A stretch of 64,000 nucleotides of DNA, taken from the NCBI GenBank assembly GCA_965644295.1, contig CBFFRP010000153.1, positions 1-64,000 of the forward strand, in the 5' to 3' direction. The position numbers were made by a program, and so were the translations under genes. How positions within the stretch are numbered: the first letter of the stretch is position 1; the number at the start of each line of letters is the position of its first letter. The notes beneath the pieces are model-generated. The model ran no database searches. It worked only from the letters and a program-made list of their open reading frames with translations, and was not told where the DNA came from. This DNA comes from Paraphysomonas bandaiensis (taxonomy: Eukaryota > Chrysophyceae). This document shows, in pieces, positions 1-8,643 of the stretch.

Positions 1-1093
1 CTAAACACTGAAGACCCGTACTTCACCTTCTTCCGGAAAGACCGCGGAATCTCCAGAATAGACCACATTCTACATACACCTCTTCCCACATACATACAAA
101 TTTCTGGCAACGGGTGCTACACCTCGGACGCCCTCACGGCAGCAACCTTTGACCACAGACCGGTCTGGACCGACCTCTGCATCAGTGGAACAGGACCCCC
201 CCTGCCGAAGGAGCAACACCTTCAGATCCCGCCAAGGCTTAACATCAACCCCGCCGATCAGGAAATGGTGGAGGAATACCAACAGCATCTCAGCACACAT
301 CATCAATCCCTCCCGGAGCCCTCGGCACACCCACACCCTGCCGACCGCGCCGCCACCAAACTAGCACTAATCCATCGCATCACCATCGACGCGGCTCACG
401 ACACCCGTAGCGCAAATAGAACGAAGAAAACACGCATTCACCACCTCTGCCAACGCAAACGTTCCCGCTTCAAAGACGGCTTTTCTGCGGAAATGAGAGT
501 TATTCAAACAGCGCTCCACTTAGTCATCTACCTAAAGAGAAAGTTTTTCAACAGAGCCGGCTATCTCCACCCTCATGTAGATGACACACGTCTCTACAGT
601 CTTACACGAAGAGGCCTCCAGCGATGGGAGGTCACCATAGCCGCCCTGGACCACGCTTCAGAGGACCCATCCCACCCACCCACCACCATCATCAAGCCTG
701 CCGTGGATCCACGCCAGATGCTGACATGGACTGTTGCGACCATCAATAGCACACACTTTTTGACACCCTACGGGATAGCCTTACCCGAATGCTCCAAGGA
801 AGAGCAAGAACAGAAATGCGGAAGCGTATGACCCACAGGACCCACACCATCCAAGCCCACCTGGAACTCCAACACATCGGAAAAGTCCTTCAGACAATAG
901 GATTGAAGCGCAAACAGACGCCACCCCTCACCCGACTCACCCTAGAGGACGGAGCCACCCTAACCCTCCCCATAGACATACAGGACGAGCTGAACAAACA
1001 TTTCACAGCCCACCACTCCATCCCATCCGGACTTGACCCAGTCGCCCACAAGCTACATCATGACGACACCTGGTGGCACGAGCTCGCAGCTGG
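1..1093 (+). pseudogene. LINE ORF2, left part: APE endonuclease C-terminus and linker
   Basis: The frame is open from base 1 to 831. It contains the SRIDHIL and TFDHRPVW motifs that end AP-endonuclease-like domains of LINEs: the catalytic Asp-His pair and the preceding D of the SxIDH block. The coding signal then moves to frame 3. That frame is open from 750 to 1093 and reads into a linker rich in Arg and Thr that leads toward the reverse transcriptase. The switch near 745-760, in an AGCACACAC tract, is probably a one-base indel, so this copy is likely dead unless the indel is an assembly error. The insertion of the LTR element at 1093/1094 breaks the ORF a second time. Confidence 0.8.
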
Positions 1094-2152
1094 TGTGACC
1101 ACGTGGCATTTCACATGCCTCAGTCACGTGTCTATAGTAAGTGCAAAACTACTAACTACGGGATGAAGACAGAGACGATAGAAGTATCAGAAACATATCA
1201 TTATTACGCTACAGATTACTGAAGAACTAGCACTAGGACGGGAGGTATACACCTCACCGCTGTAGAGGCAGAAACGCAGTCCTAGCTCCAAATCCTGTAA
1301 GGAGAATAAACCTTGCTGTTCAGGCTTATCGCCCTGCGGGTTGGCAATGTTTAGGCCAGACCGGACTTCCACATAGGGATTCACTGTCCCACACCTCTGG
1401 TAGAAGTCCAACACGCACTGGCAGACTTCACCTCTTGCATCATACGATGACGAGTGCAAGTAAGGAACAACTTTGCACAGTTGCCTATGTGCATCAAGTT
1501 GTCCCTCGGGGCATCGAACGGAGCGTTCCCACATACGCCTAGCAGCAGCCCTTTCACGGTAGGCATACCGATACCGATGGGACCTACGTAATAGAGAGCC
1601 CCGTCCCCTACGATTGCGAGGTTTAGGCTTAGTGGAGACCGCTGCTGGATCTGTAGTGGCAGACATTGTTTATGCAGCAATGGATATGATGTATGTATCT
1701 GATGTGGACATTGGTTCTTAGTCTGAGATAGTAGATGTAGAAAAAGCATCATACGGTATGCTGCACACTCACATACATGTTGGTCCATTGTAATACAGTA
1801 GCAGTACTCTGAATACGCAGTATTCAACGGCTAATTTACAAACTGGCGAGTGTGGTGTGTGGTGTCATCGCGAGTGTGGTGTGTTGTGCTTGTTCTATGT
1901 TGCATTGCTTTACAGCTCAGTGTTTTGTTAAGTGTTGTTCTGTTTGTACACTAGTGTTCTGACTTCACTGGAGGTGGGGTTTGCGCGGTGATTCTTGGAG
2001 GGAGTCACTAGTACAAGCTTGCAACGCTTGACATACTGTTTAGAGTAATAATCATCCTGTTCTCCTGCAATCAGACGTACATATAGCTCTGGTTAACTCA
2101 TTGTGTTTGTTTCTGCTGCACAGCCTTGGTTATCAAACCTGGCTGTGTCATA
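1094..2152 (+). repeat. Left LTR
   Basis: This copy is nearly identical to 8644-9703. It begins TGTGACCACGTGG and ends GTGTCATA. Two CACGTG palindromes lie within the first 45 bases, at about 1100 and 1130; they are possible bHLH/bZIP sites, but that is only a motif match. Differences from the right LTR seen by eye are a T/A change near 1425, a T/G change near 1880, one T fewer near 1925 and T/C at 2151. Confidence 0.95.
1187..1666 (-). CDS. Antisense ORF inside the left LTR, unknown function
   Basis: A 159-codon frame lies antisense within the LTR and is repeated intact in the right LTR. The first 60 residues are strongly basic (RNRRGRGS, RYRYAYRERAAARR), and the rest is neutral with scattered Cys. 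I recognise no family. A frame of this length kept in both LTRs may reflect youth rather than selection, because the two copies are almost identical anyway. It could be an antisense transcript product, as some retroelements encode, or an accident. Confidence 0.25.
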   Translation of the reverse strand: MSATTDPAAVSTKPKPRNRRGRGSLLRRSHRYRYAYRERAAARRMWERSVRCPEGQLDAHRQLCKVVPYLHSSSYDARGEVCQCVLDFYQRCGTVNPYVEVRSGLNIANPQGDKPEQQGLFSLQDLELGLRFCLYSGEVYTSRPSASSSVICSVIMICF

Positions 2153-2680
2153 GTAATTAATTACTTAAAAAAGCAGATCAGCGCTGATAGTAATTGTTAC
2201 ACATACAACTCATTTTGCAATATTTGCAACACTTGTCATTCTTGCACATTAGAATACTGAGCTTGGCCTTTATTAGCCTCCTCGTATTCGAATAGTCCTT
2301 AGAGTCTATAGATTGCATACCAGTGCAAGCTTAGGGATTAAGGAGTGATATCTTGCAGTGTTTGAGAATACATATCCGTGAGCGCGGACTCCGTTAGACT
2401 GCGCCGTTAAGAGTGTACCTTGGACACTGCAACAAACTCAATATTTTGGAAAACTGCTCTTATCGCATTGACAACTGACCGTCTGCGAAATGAGTGGATA
2501 CCTCAATTATTGAGTGGGTGAGATAGACCTTGTAAGAGACTTGCAATACAATTTTATCGCATTGACAACTGACCGTCTGCGAAATACTTGTACAGCAATA
2601 TCTACATAGTTCGATCTTGCGATAGCTCCAACAAACCTGAGCCCAAGCTGTCCTGTGATTGATAAAGACCGCAATTCATA
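2153..2680 (+). other. 5' leader of the LTR element
   Basis: This is untranslated sequence between the left LTR and gag. The bases just after the LTR (gtaattaattactt) do not obviously match a tRNA 3' end, so the primer-binding site is not identified. The leader contains a 32-bp perfect direct repeat (2460-2491 and 2554-2585), which may belong to a packaging or dimerisation signal; that role is a guess. Confidence 0.6.
2460..2585 (+). repeat. 32-bp direct repeat pair in the retroelement leader
   Basis: The copies at 2460-2491 and 2554-2585 both read from ttatcgcattgacaac to tctgcgaaat with no mismatch, 94 bp apart. They are not part of the LTRs. Confidence 0.85.
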
Positions 2681-4483
2681 ATGTCTACTCCTAGTGGCAA
2701 AAAGTCCAGCAAGAAGTCGTCCACTGCCCCACTGCGTCCTAAACCAGTGGTACAGGAGGACTCACCAGATAAAATAGATGAGAGTCAATACGAAGAAGCG
2801 CCCATGATGCCTTCACCTTCTGCCCCAGCATCCTCAGCAACCCAACAGATTCTGGACTCAGTACAGGAGATCCAAGGCACCCTGGGACAAGTAGCCTTTG
2901 CGATATCCAACCTAGACAGTAGGGTACAAGCTCTGGAGAGTTCTAAGAGAGCAGATACACCTGATTCACCAGACACCCAGAGTGATGACACACCTGATTC
3001 ATTCAGTAGCAAGGGCAGTAAAGCAAGTACCACACCCAGGGGAGTCACTAAGCGTGCTAAGAAAGACCGACCAAAACCCCGTTATTCCACTTTAGGAGAT
3101 CTGGCTACATTCAGGAGATTGCCAGAGAAGAAAGAACAACTGAGTGAGGAGAGCTCTGGCTCAGAGCTTGAGGAAGAGGCAGAAGAACATTTGGGGCGTC
3201 TTGCCAGTGTTTTTGGAGAGAAACGTCCAGGAAAGTTCTTCCGGAATTTGAAACGCAGCGCCAAGGTGGCCCAAGCTAAGACTGTCAATATAACTAGGCT
3301 TGAGAAGAAGTGTCACGTCAGGATTGAGACATTCAAACTTGGTAGAGTTTCAAGGGCGATCAAGGAGATTCTGGATTTCCAAGAAGAGGAAGAAACAGAA
3401 GTCCGCATCCAGAAAGTTTTATCTAGAAACCTGAAGGATCACTTGCGTTCCGTCTATGATATTCAACACGCAGAATTAGCTAGCATGGACATATCTGACC
3501 TCATGAGAATCGTAGCCCTAGAGACGAAAGTTTTCAGCTGTGTTGGGTTTTACAACGAGCTGAAAGAATCTCTCAGCCATATGAAGGTCATGGAGTGGGA
3601 CAATGTCAACGCTGTCAATTTTGAAGCCTTCTATTTTCAACAACTTCGTTTGATAGAATCCTTTAAAAGGATGTTGTCTATCATGTTGGAAAATGAAAGC
3701 AACAGGCGTTGGTGTCCACAGGCTGATGACAAGGAATACGGCCTTATTAGGCTATTTAAAACCCTGAACGACGTCACATATGTGAAATTTGTGCTAGGTT
3801 GTATTCCGAAGAAGAAGTTCGACTTTATGGAAGACTTCTTCAAACTATATACGGAGGTACTGTTAGACCATTACCAGATCACGATTGCTTATAAACAGTT
3901 GCCCTTCAAAGCAACCGTGCAACATCAGGCGAAGTATGAGGAATACATGAAGCGCAAGCGTGAAATGTTTTCTAGACCTAAGCCTGGAGTGGCAAAGAAT
4001 TCCACTAGCACCCACTCTTCTACCAGGTTATTTAACATGGAAGAGGAACAGGCTTCTTTTTCTTCAAATGAATTTTCTCATGATGAAGAAGATTTATGGG
4101 ATGCCTATGGGGATACATGGAAAAGCAACAACCACAGTACCGATGTTCCTACTGGCGGCAAACCTAATGGCGAGCCAGCGACCGAAACTTCTGAAGAGAA
4201 AGATACATCCGACTCAGAAGGAGCTTTGCAAGCTATGGATGGCCAGAATCCATCTCATAAACCCAAACAAGAGAAGTATGGGTGCATGAGAAAAATCATG
4301 TATGGCAAGTGCGACAAGAGTGATTGTCGTTATAGCCATAATCCTAGAGCTCTCGCCAATACCGCTTCGGAATTGGCTGAGAAATCCCAAGCTTATTTGA
4401 AGACCACTTCTTCAACTTCGGGGTCTCAGGATAAACCTCCTGCTATTTTAAGGAGAGATCGCTTCGGCGACTCTCGTCCTTGA
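2681..4483 (+). CDS. gag: Gag-like protein of the LTR element, with CCCH finger
   Basis: This is a 600-residue frame at the gag position. The N-terminal 60 residues are Lys/Ser/Pro-rich and are followed by a likely coiled coil (about 58-90). An acidic-basic linker comes next, then a helical core (about 190-430) that would be the capsid region. The C-terminus is acidic and holds a Cys/His cluster, C535-x8-C544-x4-C549-x3-H553. This is the spacing of a CCCH finger, not the retroviral CCHC knuckle. It probably packages element RNA into particles. Assignment rests on position and architecture, since Gag sequences diverge fast. The frame ends in UGA, and pol follows in the same frame 15 bases later. 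Confidence 0.8.
   Translation: MSTPSGKKSSKKSSTAPLRPKPVVQEDSPDKIDESQYEEAPMMPSPSAPASSATQQILDSVQEIQGTLGQVAFAISNLDSRVQALESSKRADTPDSPDTQSDDTPDSFSSKGSKASTTPRGVTKRAKKDRPKPRYSTLGDLATFRRLPEKKEQLSEESSGSELEEEAEEHLGRLASVFGEKRPGKFFRNLKRSAKVAQAKTVNITRLEKKCHVRIETFKLGRVSRAIKEILDFQEEEETEVRIQKVLSRNLKDHLRSVYDIQHAELASMDISDLMRIVALETKVFSCVGFYNELKESLSHMKVMEWDNVNAVNFEAFYFQQLRLIESFKRMLSIMLENESNRRWCPQADDKEYGLIRLFKTLNDVTYVKFVLGCIPKKKFDFMEDFFKLYTEVLLDHYQITIAYKQLPFKATVQHQAKYEEYMKRKREMFSRPKPGVAKNSTSTHSSTRLFNMEEEQASFSSNEFSHDEEDLWDAYGDTWKSNNHSTDVPTGGKPNGEPATETSEEKDTSDSEGALQAMDGQNPSHKPKQEKYGCMRKIMYGKCDKSDCRYSHNPRALANTASELAEKSQAYLKTTSSTSGSQDKPPAILRRDRFGDSRP
4481..4483 (+). promoter_or_regulatory. In-frame UGA between gag and pol, candidate readthrough site
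   Basis: gag and pol share frame 2, and only this UGA separates them. The five codons from 4484 to the pol ATG at 4499 are open. Pol may therefore be made by stop-codon readthrough, as in some retroviruses, or by reinitiation at the close downstream AUG. The sequence does not decide between the two. Confidence 0.4.
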
Positions 4484-4498
4484 GATAAGGAGGTTAAC

Positions 4499-7400
4499 AT
4501 GATTGAGGACCTAGAAGAACATGTGATCAGTGTTTGTGATGGGAATGATGATTGTGATTATCTCCCAGAGGCTAAAACATTGAATACTACTTCTTCAAAG
4601 GTCCATTTCAAGGATGGAGCTAAGCTGTATGCTTCATATCCTTCAGCCAAGAAATTTTCATCAGCACATACTGTAGGTAGAGTAATTATAGACAAGAAGT
4701 TCGGAGTGGAAGAATTAGTGAAAGTTTTATGTGACACAGGAGCCCTATCCGCTAACTACGTAGCACGTGATCTTGTGGATAGATTGCGTACCAAGCTAGA
4801 ACCTAGCAGGTTCTACAAGGTCAAACACCGTGTGGTTTTGGCAGACAGTAGAACCGTAAAGGATCTTGACGAAGGGGTTCGATTGAACTTAGTGTTTACC
4901 GATCCCAAGAGTCACACTTACCAGTACACTGGTGAGTTCATCGTGATCGACATGTCATCTAATGACATTATTTTGGGACTACCAGCCCTCACTGGGAAGC
5001 TATACCCTTTCATGTGTGCTGTCATGGAGCAGGCCCATGAGAATCATCTCGAAGATTCGGCTCAAGGGAACCATAATTTGAGTGCCCTACAAAATGAGGA
5101 CATGGAATCCAGAGAGGAACACCGACGTCCCTGGAGTAAAGCGAATGATGCTATCGCTCCAGAAGATAACGAGACTGAGTTACCCGTTCAATTCAAAGAT
5201 GCTTTGACATTCCTCGGAAAGTCTAGAGAGGAAGCTCTTAACGACTACTATGAACAAATAGAAACTCACGTCAGTCAGGAGATGAAACAAGAGACCAACA
5301 TTATGGATCTCTTATCTTCCAAAGCTGAGAAGGTATTCGTGCCTGATGAGTGGACAGGAGTCCGAGGTGTTGACCCTTTGACTCTTAAGTGGAAAGAAAC
5401 TTTACCTGAAAGAATGAAACCCAGAGCCAGGCCGATCAACCCTAAGCTCTGGGAAGCATCCGAAAAGGAGTTCAGGAGACTATGTGGTTATTTTTACCAG
5501 AAGAGCAGATCTCCTTGGGCTTCATGCTTGGTGGTTGCTCCCAAGGCTACTCCACCTTATATCCGATTCTGCGGCGATTATGTTAATATCAACAAGCACA
5601 TGCAAGTGGGTAATTATACAATTCCCAATGTCAAGCATGAATTGGACAAGATCATCAATTTCCCATTGTATATGGACATCGACTTGACCAACGCTTTCCA
5701 TCAGATACCTCTAGCGGAAGAAACATCAGAGAGGCTTTCTATCCAGACGCCATGGGGCCAATATGCGCCAAAGTTCATGCCAGAAGGTATTGCGCCGGCT
5801 ACTGGAATTCTGCAAGAGGTAGTCAGGGAAATATTTGAAGATTTTTCTGACTGGGCCATTGTAATATTTGACAACATGTTGATATTGGCCAACGACCCTC
5901 AAGATGCGTATCAGAAATTTGAGAAAGTGATTGACAGATGCATCGAGAGGAATCTCAAACTGAAAATGCCAAAGAGTTGGCTTGGATTTAGAAAAGTAGA
6001 CTTCTTCGGATACGTATGCAGACACAAATCCTATGAAGTCAATCCTGAGAAGAAGGAAGCCCTAGGCAAAATCCCAATGCCTACCAACACCAAACAAGCG
6101 AGGTCTCTGCTTGGCAAGGGCGTGTTCTTTTCCAGTTTTACCCCTAGATATTCAGACTTGGTTGCTCATCTCACAGATTTGACCAAATCGAAATTCAATT
6201 GGGACAAGACTACGTGGCGGCACGATTATGAGGCTGAATATCGTCGCTTCATAAAAGGCCTGCAAGATTCCTGCGAACTGTTCTACCCAGACTACAATTT
6301 GGAGTGGACACTGCGTACTGACGCTAGTGAGCTAGGAATCGGCTCGGTGCTTCTGCAGAAAAGGATTCTCGCAGATGGAACAGAGCAGTTGCAACCCATT
6401 GCCTTCCTGTCAAAGAAGTTTTCAGCTCAGGCTCAGAAATGGGCTACGATAGAGCAAGAAGCTTATGGTATTTACTACAGTGTCAAGCACTTAGCGTACT
6501 ATTTGATTGGGAAGCAGTTCACTATAGAGACTGACCACAATAATCTCTTGTGGATGGAGACGTCTGAAGTACCTAAGATCACAAGATGGAGAATTTTCTT
6601 GCAATCTTTCAACTTCAGCATTAAACACATATCGGGTGCCAAGAATTGGTTAGCCGATTGGTTATCTCGGGAGCATCAAGTTGCGGCGTTGTCCGGTATG
6701 TTCTTAGATGAAGACTATGCCGATGCCTACTTCCTTGGAGAGGACTGCACTGAGGATGAATTTTTTAACTTCTTGGGCAATTTTATGAACCCAGAAGACA
6801 GGGAAGTATCTCCTCATGCGCAAAGTTCAGTCACTCCCGAGGATGCCTTGCAACAAGTACATAATGCCCGAGTTGGACATCTCGGTGGGCGAGCCACTTG
6901 GATTCGACTTAATAAGCAATTCCCCGGCCATGGAATTCCTTACAAAGTAGTCGAAGACTTCATTGCGAAGTGTCCAAACTGTGTTAAGACTAGATTGGCG
7001 ATGAAAGAAGCGCTGATCCCTATAGTCCGAAACCTTAAGCCTCCGAGCGCTCGGAGTGCTATTGGTATTGATGCGGTAGAAATCACACCCCATGGTGCTG
7101 ATGGATACACGCACATTAATGTCGTAGTCAACCTGTTCACCAAGTTAGTTTATCTTGAGCCAGTCAAAGGAGTGACTGCCCTCAACTTGGCAAACACGGT
7201 ATGGAAGTATTGGAGTTACTACGGACACACTGATCTTATCATCTCAGATCAGGGTCCTGACCTAACTTCCGATCTTTTCAAACAACTGACTGAATATATG
7301 GGCGTCCGACACACCTTCAGCATAGCCAACAGGCATGCTAATGGTTGTGAACGCATCATCGGTGAGGTGGTCCGACATTTGCGTGCCCTAGTATATGAAA

Positions 7401-8464
7401 ACAGCAAGCGTGTAGAACGAAAGGATGTTTTTGAGGATCCCAGCTGGATACCCAGCGCTCAATACATTCTGAATTCAGAAGTCTCATCCGAGACGGGGTA
7501 CTCACCCTTTGAGCTCACTTTTGGCTCTAATGATCTGGAATATTTAACTATGAATATACAGACTTTGCCTGAGCGTGCACACGCCAGACTGACTGCTCTT
7601 AATGAACAGCTAGAAGGCCTACGGGCGGCTTCCAAAACTTACCAGCAGCAGTTAGCGAGTGAACGTGCTGGGGAGGGAGTTCACCCGGACAAGCAGAACC
7701 GATATCAACCGGGCGACTTCATTTTATTTGACAAAGGCGCCAAGGTTCACCCCAAGATGTCACATCGATACATGGGACCTTTTGTTGTTAAGACCCAGTA
7801 CAAAAATGACATTGATTGTCAGCACCTTGCTACAGGGCAAGTGGTACGTGTTTCAGTGACAGACGTCAAACTGTTTCCAGGTGATAGAGAAACTGCGTAC
7901 AGCATGGCTCTACGAGACCAGGATCAGCATGTCATTGACAAGATTCTCTACTATCGGGGTGACAGAGAGTCACGCTCCACTTTGATTTTTACTGTGAGAT
8001 TTCAGGATGGTGATGTCAGAGAAGTGCCTTATAGCAAGGACCTTTTTGACTCAGTGCCTTACGCGGACTTTTGTTCCAGCAAACGGTACCTCTACCACCT
8101 GATTTATCCAGCGGAGGGTGCCAAGAAATATATCTCGGACATCCGACGCCAGTCTATCACTCAGTTCAAACCCGGTGACCAGGCATATGTTGACCTACGC
8201 ATTTATGGCGACGTATGGTACGACGGACTGCAGTTACCAGACTCCCACTTACTGACCTATGTAGCTCCGATCCAGTTCACACACTGGTATCATCGAAGCT
8301 CTAGGAGAGTATTATCCGTCAAGGATCTTCTCACTCTCCGCACTTACCGTTATGACAACTACCTCGTGCATTGTTTCGTTCACCCTGAACTAGACACTAG
8401 CACTATGGTACTAGTCGACAAGGACTTGGCTACACGCTACCCTCAAGTCCTTGAGTCCGTTTAG
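4499..8464 (+). CDS. pol: Pol polyprotein: protease, reverse transcriptase, RNase H, integrase
   Basis: This is a 1321-residue intact frame. The aspartic protease has DTGA near residue 79. Reverse transcriptase follows, with the MDIDL block near 390 and a catalytic block that reads IFDN (Asp458, Asn459) where Ty3-like enzymes have YxDD. RNase H shows TDAS near 605 and TDHNN. Integrase has an HHCC zinc site (about 786-826) and a D,D,E core (D near 856, D in SDQGP near 915, E near 950), then an RYMGPF module near 1090. About 200 residues follow that I cannot assign. They are dense in aromatic and acidic residues and might be a targeting domain. Because the surrounding motifs are intact, FDN looks like a lineage trait rather than decay. 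Confidence 0.92.
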   Translation: MIEDLEEHVISVCDGNDDCDYLPEAKTLNTTSSKVHFKDGAKLYASYPSAKKFSSAHTVGRVIIDKKFGVEELVKVLCDTGALSANYVARDLVDRLRTKLEPSRFYKVKHRVVLADSRTVKDLDEGVRLNLVFTDPKSHTYQYTGEFIVIDMSSNDIILGLPALTGKLYPFMCAVMEQAHENHLEDSAQGNHNLSALQNEDMESREEHRRPWSKANDAIAPEDNETELPVQFKDALTFLGKSREEALNDYYEQIETHVSQEMKQETNIMDLLSSKAEKVFVPDEWTGVRGVDPLTLKWKETLPERMKPRARPINPKLWEASEKEFRRLCGYFYQKSRSPWASCLVVAPKATPPYIRFCGDYVNINKHMQVGNYTIPNVKHELDKIINFPLYMDIDLTNAFHQIPLAEETSERLSIQTPWGQYAPKFMPEGIAPATGILQEVVREIFEDFSDWAIVIFDNMLILANDPQDAYQKFEKVIDRCIERNLKLKMPKSWLGFRKVDFFGYVCRHKSYEVNPEKKEALGKIPMPTNTKQARSLLGKGVFFSSFTPRYSDLVAHLTDLTKSKFNWDKTTWRHDYEAEYRRFIKGLQDSCELFYPDYNLEWTLRTDASELGIGSVLLQKRILADGTEQLQPIAFLSKKFSAQAQKWATIEQEAYGIYYSVKHLAYYLIGKQFTIETDHNNLLWMETSEVPKITRWRIFLQSFNFSIKHISGAKNWLADWLSREHQVAALSGMFLDEDYADAYFLGEDCTEDEFFNFLGNFMNPEDREVSPHAQSSVTPEDALQQVHNARVGHLGGRATWIRLNKQFPGHGIPYKVVEDFIAKCPNCVKTRLAMKEALIPIVRNLKPPSARSAIGIDAVEITPHGADGYTHINVVVNLFTKLVYLEPVKGVTALNLANTVWKYWSYYGHTDLIISDQGPDLTSDLFKQLTEYMGVRHTFSIANRHANGCERIIGEVVRHLRALVYENSKRVERKDVFEDPSWIPSAQYILNSEVSSETGYSPFELTFGSNDLEYLTMNIQTLPERAHARLTALNEQLEGLRAASKTYQQQLASERAGEGVHPDKQNRYQPGDFILFDKGAKVHPKMSHRYMGPFVVKTQYKNDIDCQHLATGQVVRVSVTDVKLFPGDRETAYSMALRDQDQHVIDKILYYRGDRESRSTLIFTVRFQDGDVREVPYSKDLFDSVPYADFCSSKRYLYHLIYPAEGAKKYISDIRRQSITQFKPGDQAYVDLRIYGDVWYDGLQLPDSHLLTYVAPIQFTHWYHRSSRRVLSVKDLLTLRTYRYDNYLVHCFVHPELDTSTMVLVDKDLATRYPQVLESV

Positions 8465-8616
8465 AGCACGGGACCAATCAACTTACACGCGATCTTCCAA
8501 CTCCAACGCTCCTCTGCTGCACCTTCGTTTTGATGGCTAATTTTTAGTTCCGTTGAAATTTGTGGGCCGCAGAGTGACGCCCGTCTTCATCATTTCGCAT
8601 AATACTTATATCAAAC

Positions 8617-8640
8617 AAAAAAAAAAAAAGGGAGGCGGGG
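8617..8640 (+). promoter_or_regulatory. Polypurine tract
   Basis: A run of A followed by GGGAGGCGGGG lies three bases before the right LTR, in the position for priming plus-strand DNA synthesis. Only one pyrimidine (8636) interrupts it. Confidence 0.85.
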
Positions 8641-8643
8641 CAA

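Noticed and set aside
2145-2152. LTR ending at TG...CA (2150/9701)
   Set aside because: That boundary gives no matching flanks. Two bases further on, the terminal inverted repeat TGTGAC/GTCACA and the ctgg duplication both fit.
4484-4501. aaggagg before the pol ATG as a Shine-Dalgarno site
   Set aside because: The context is a eukaryotic nuclear genome; the match is coincidental.
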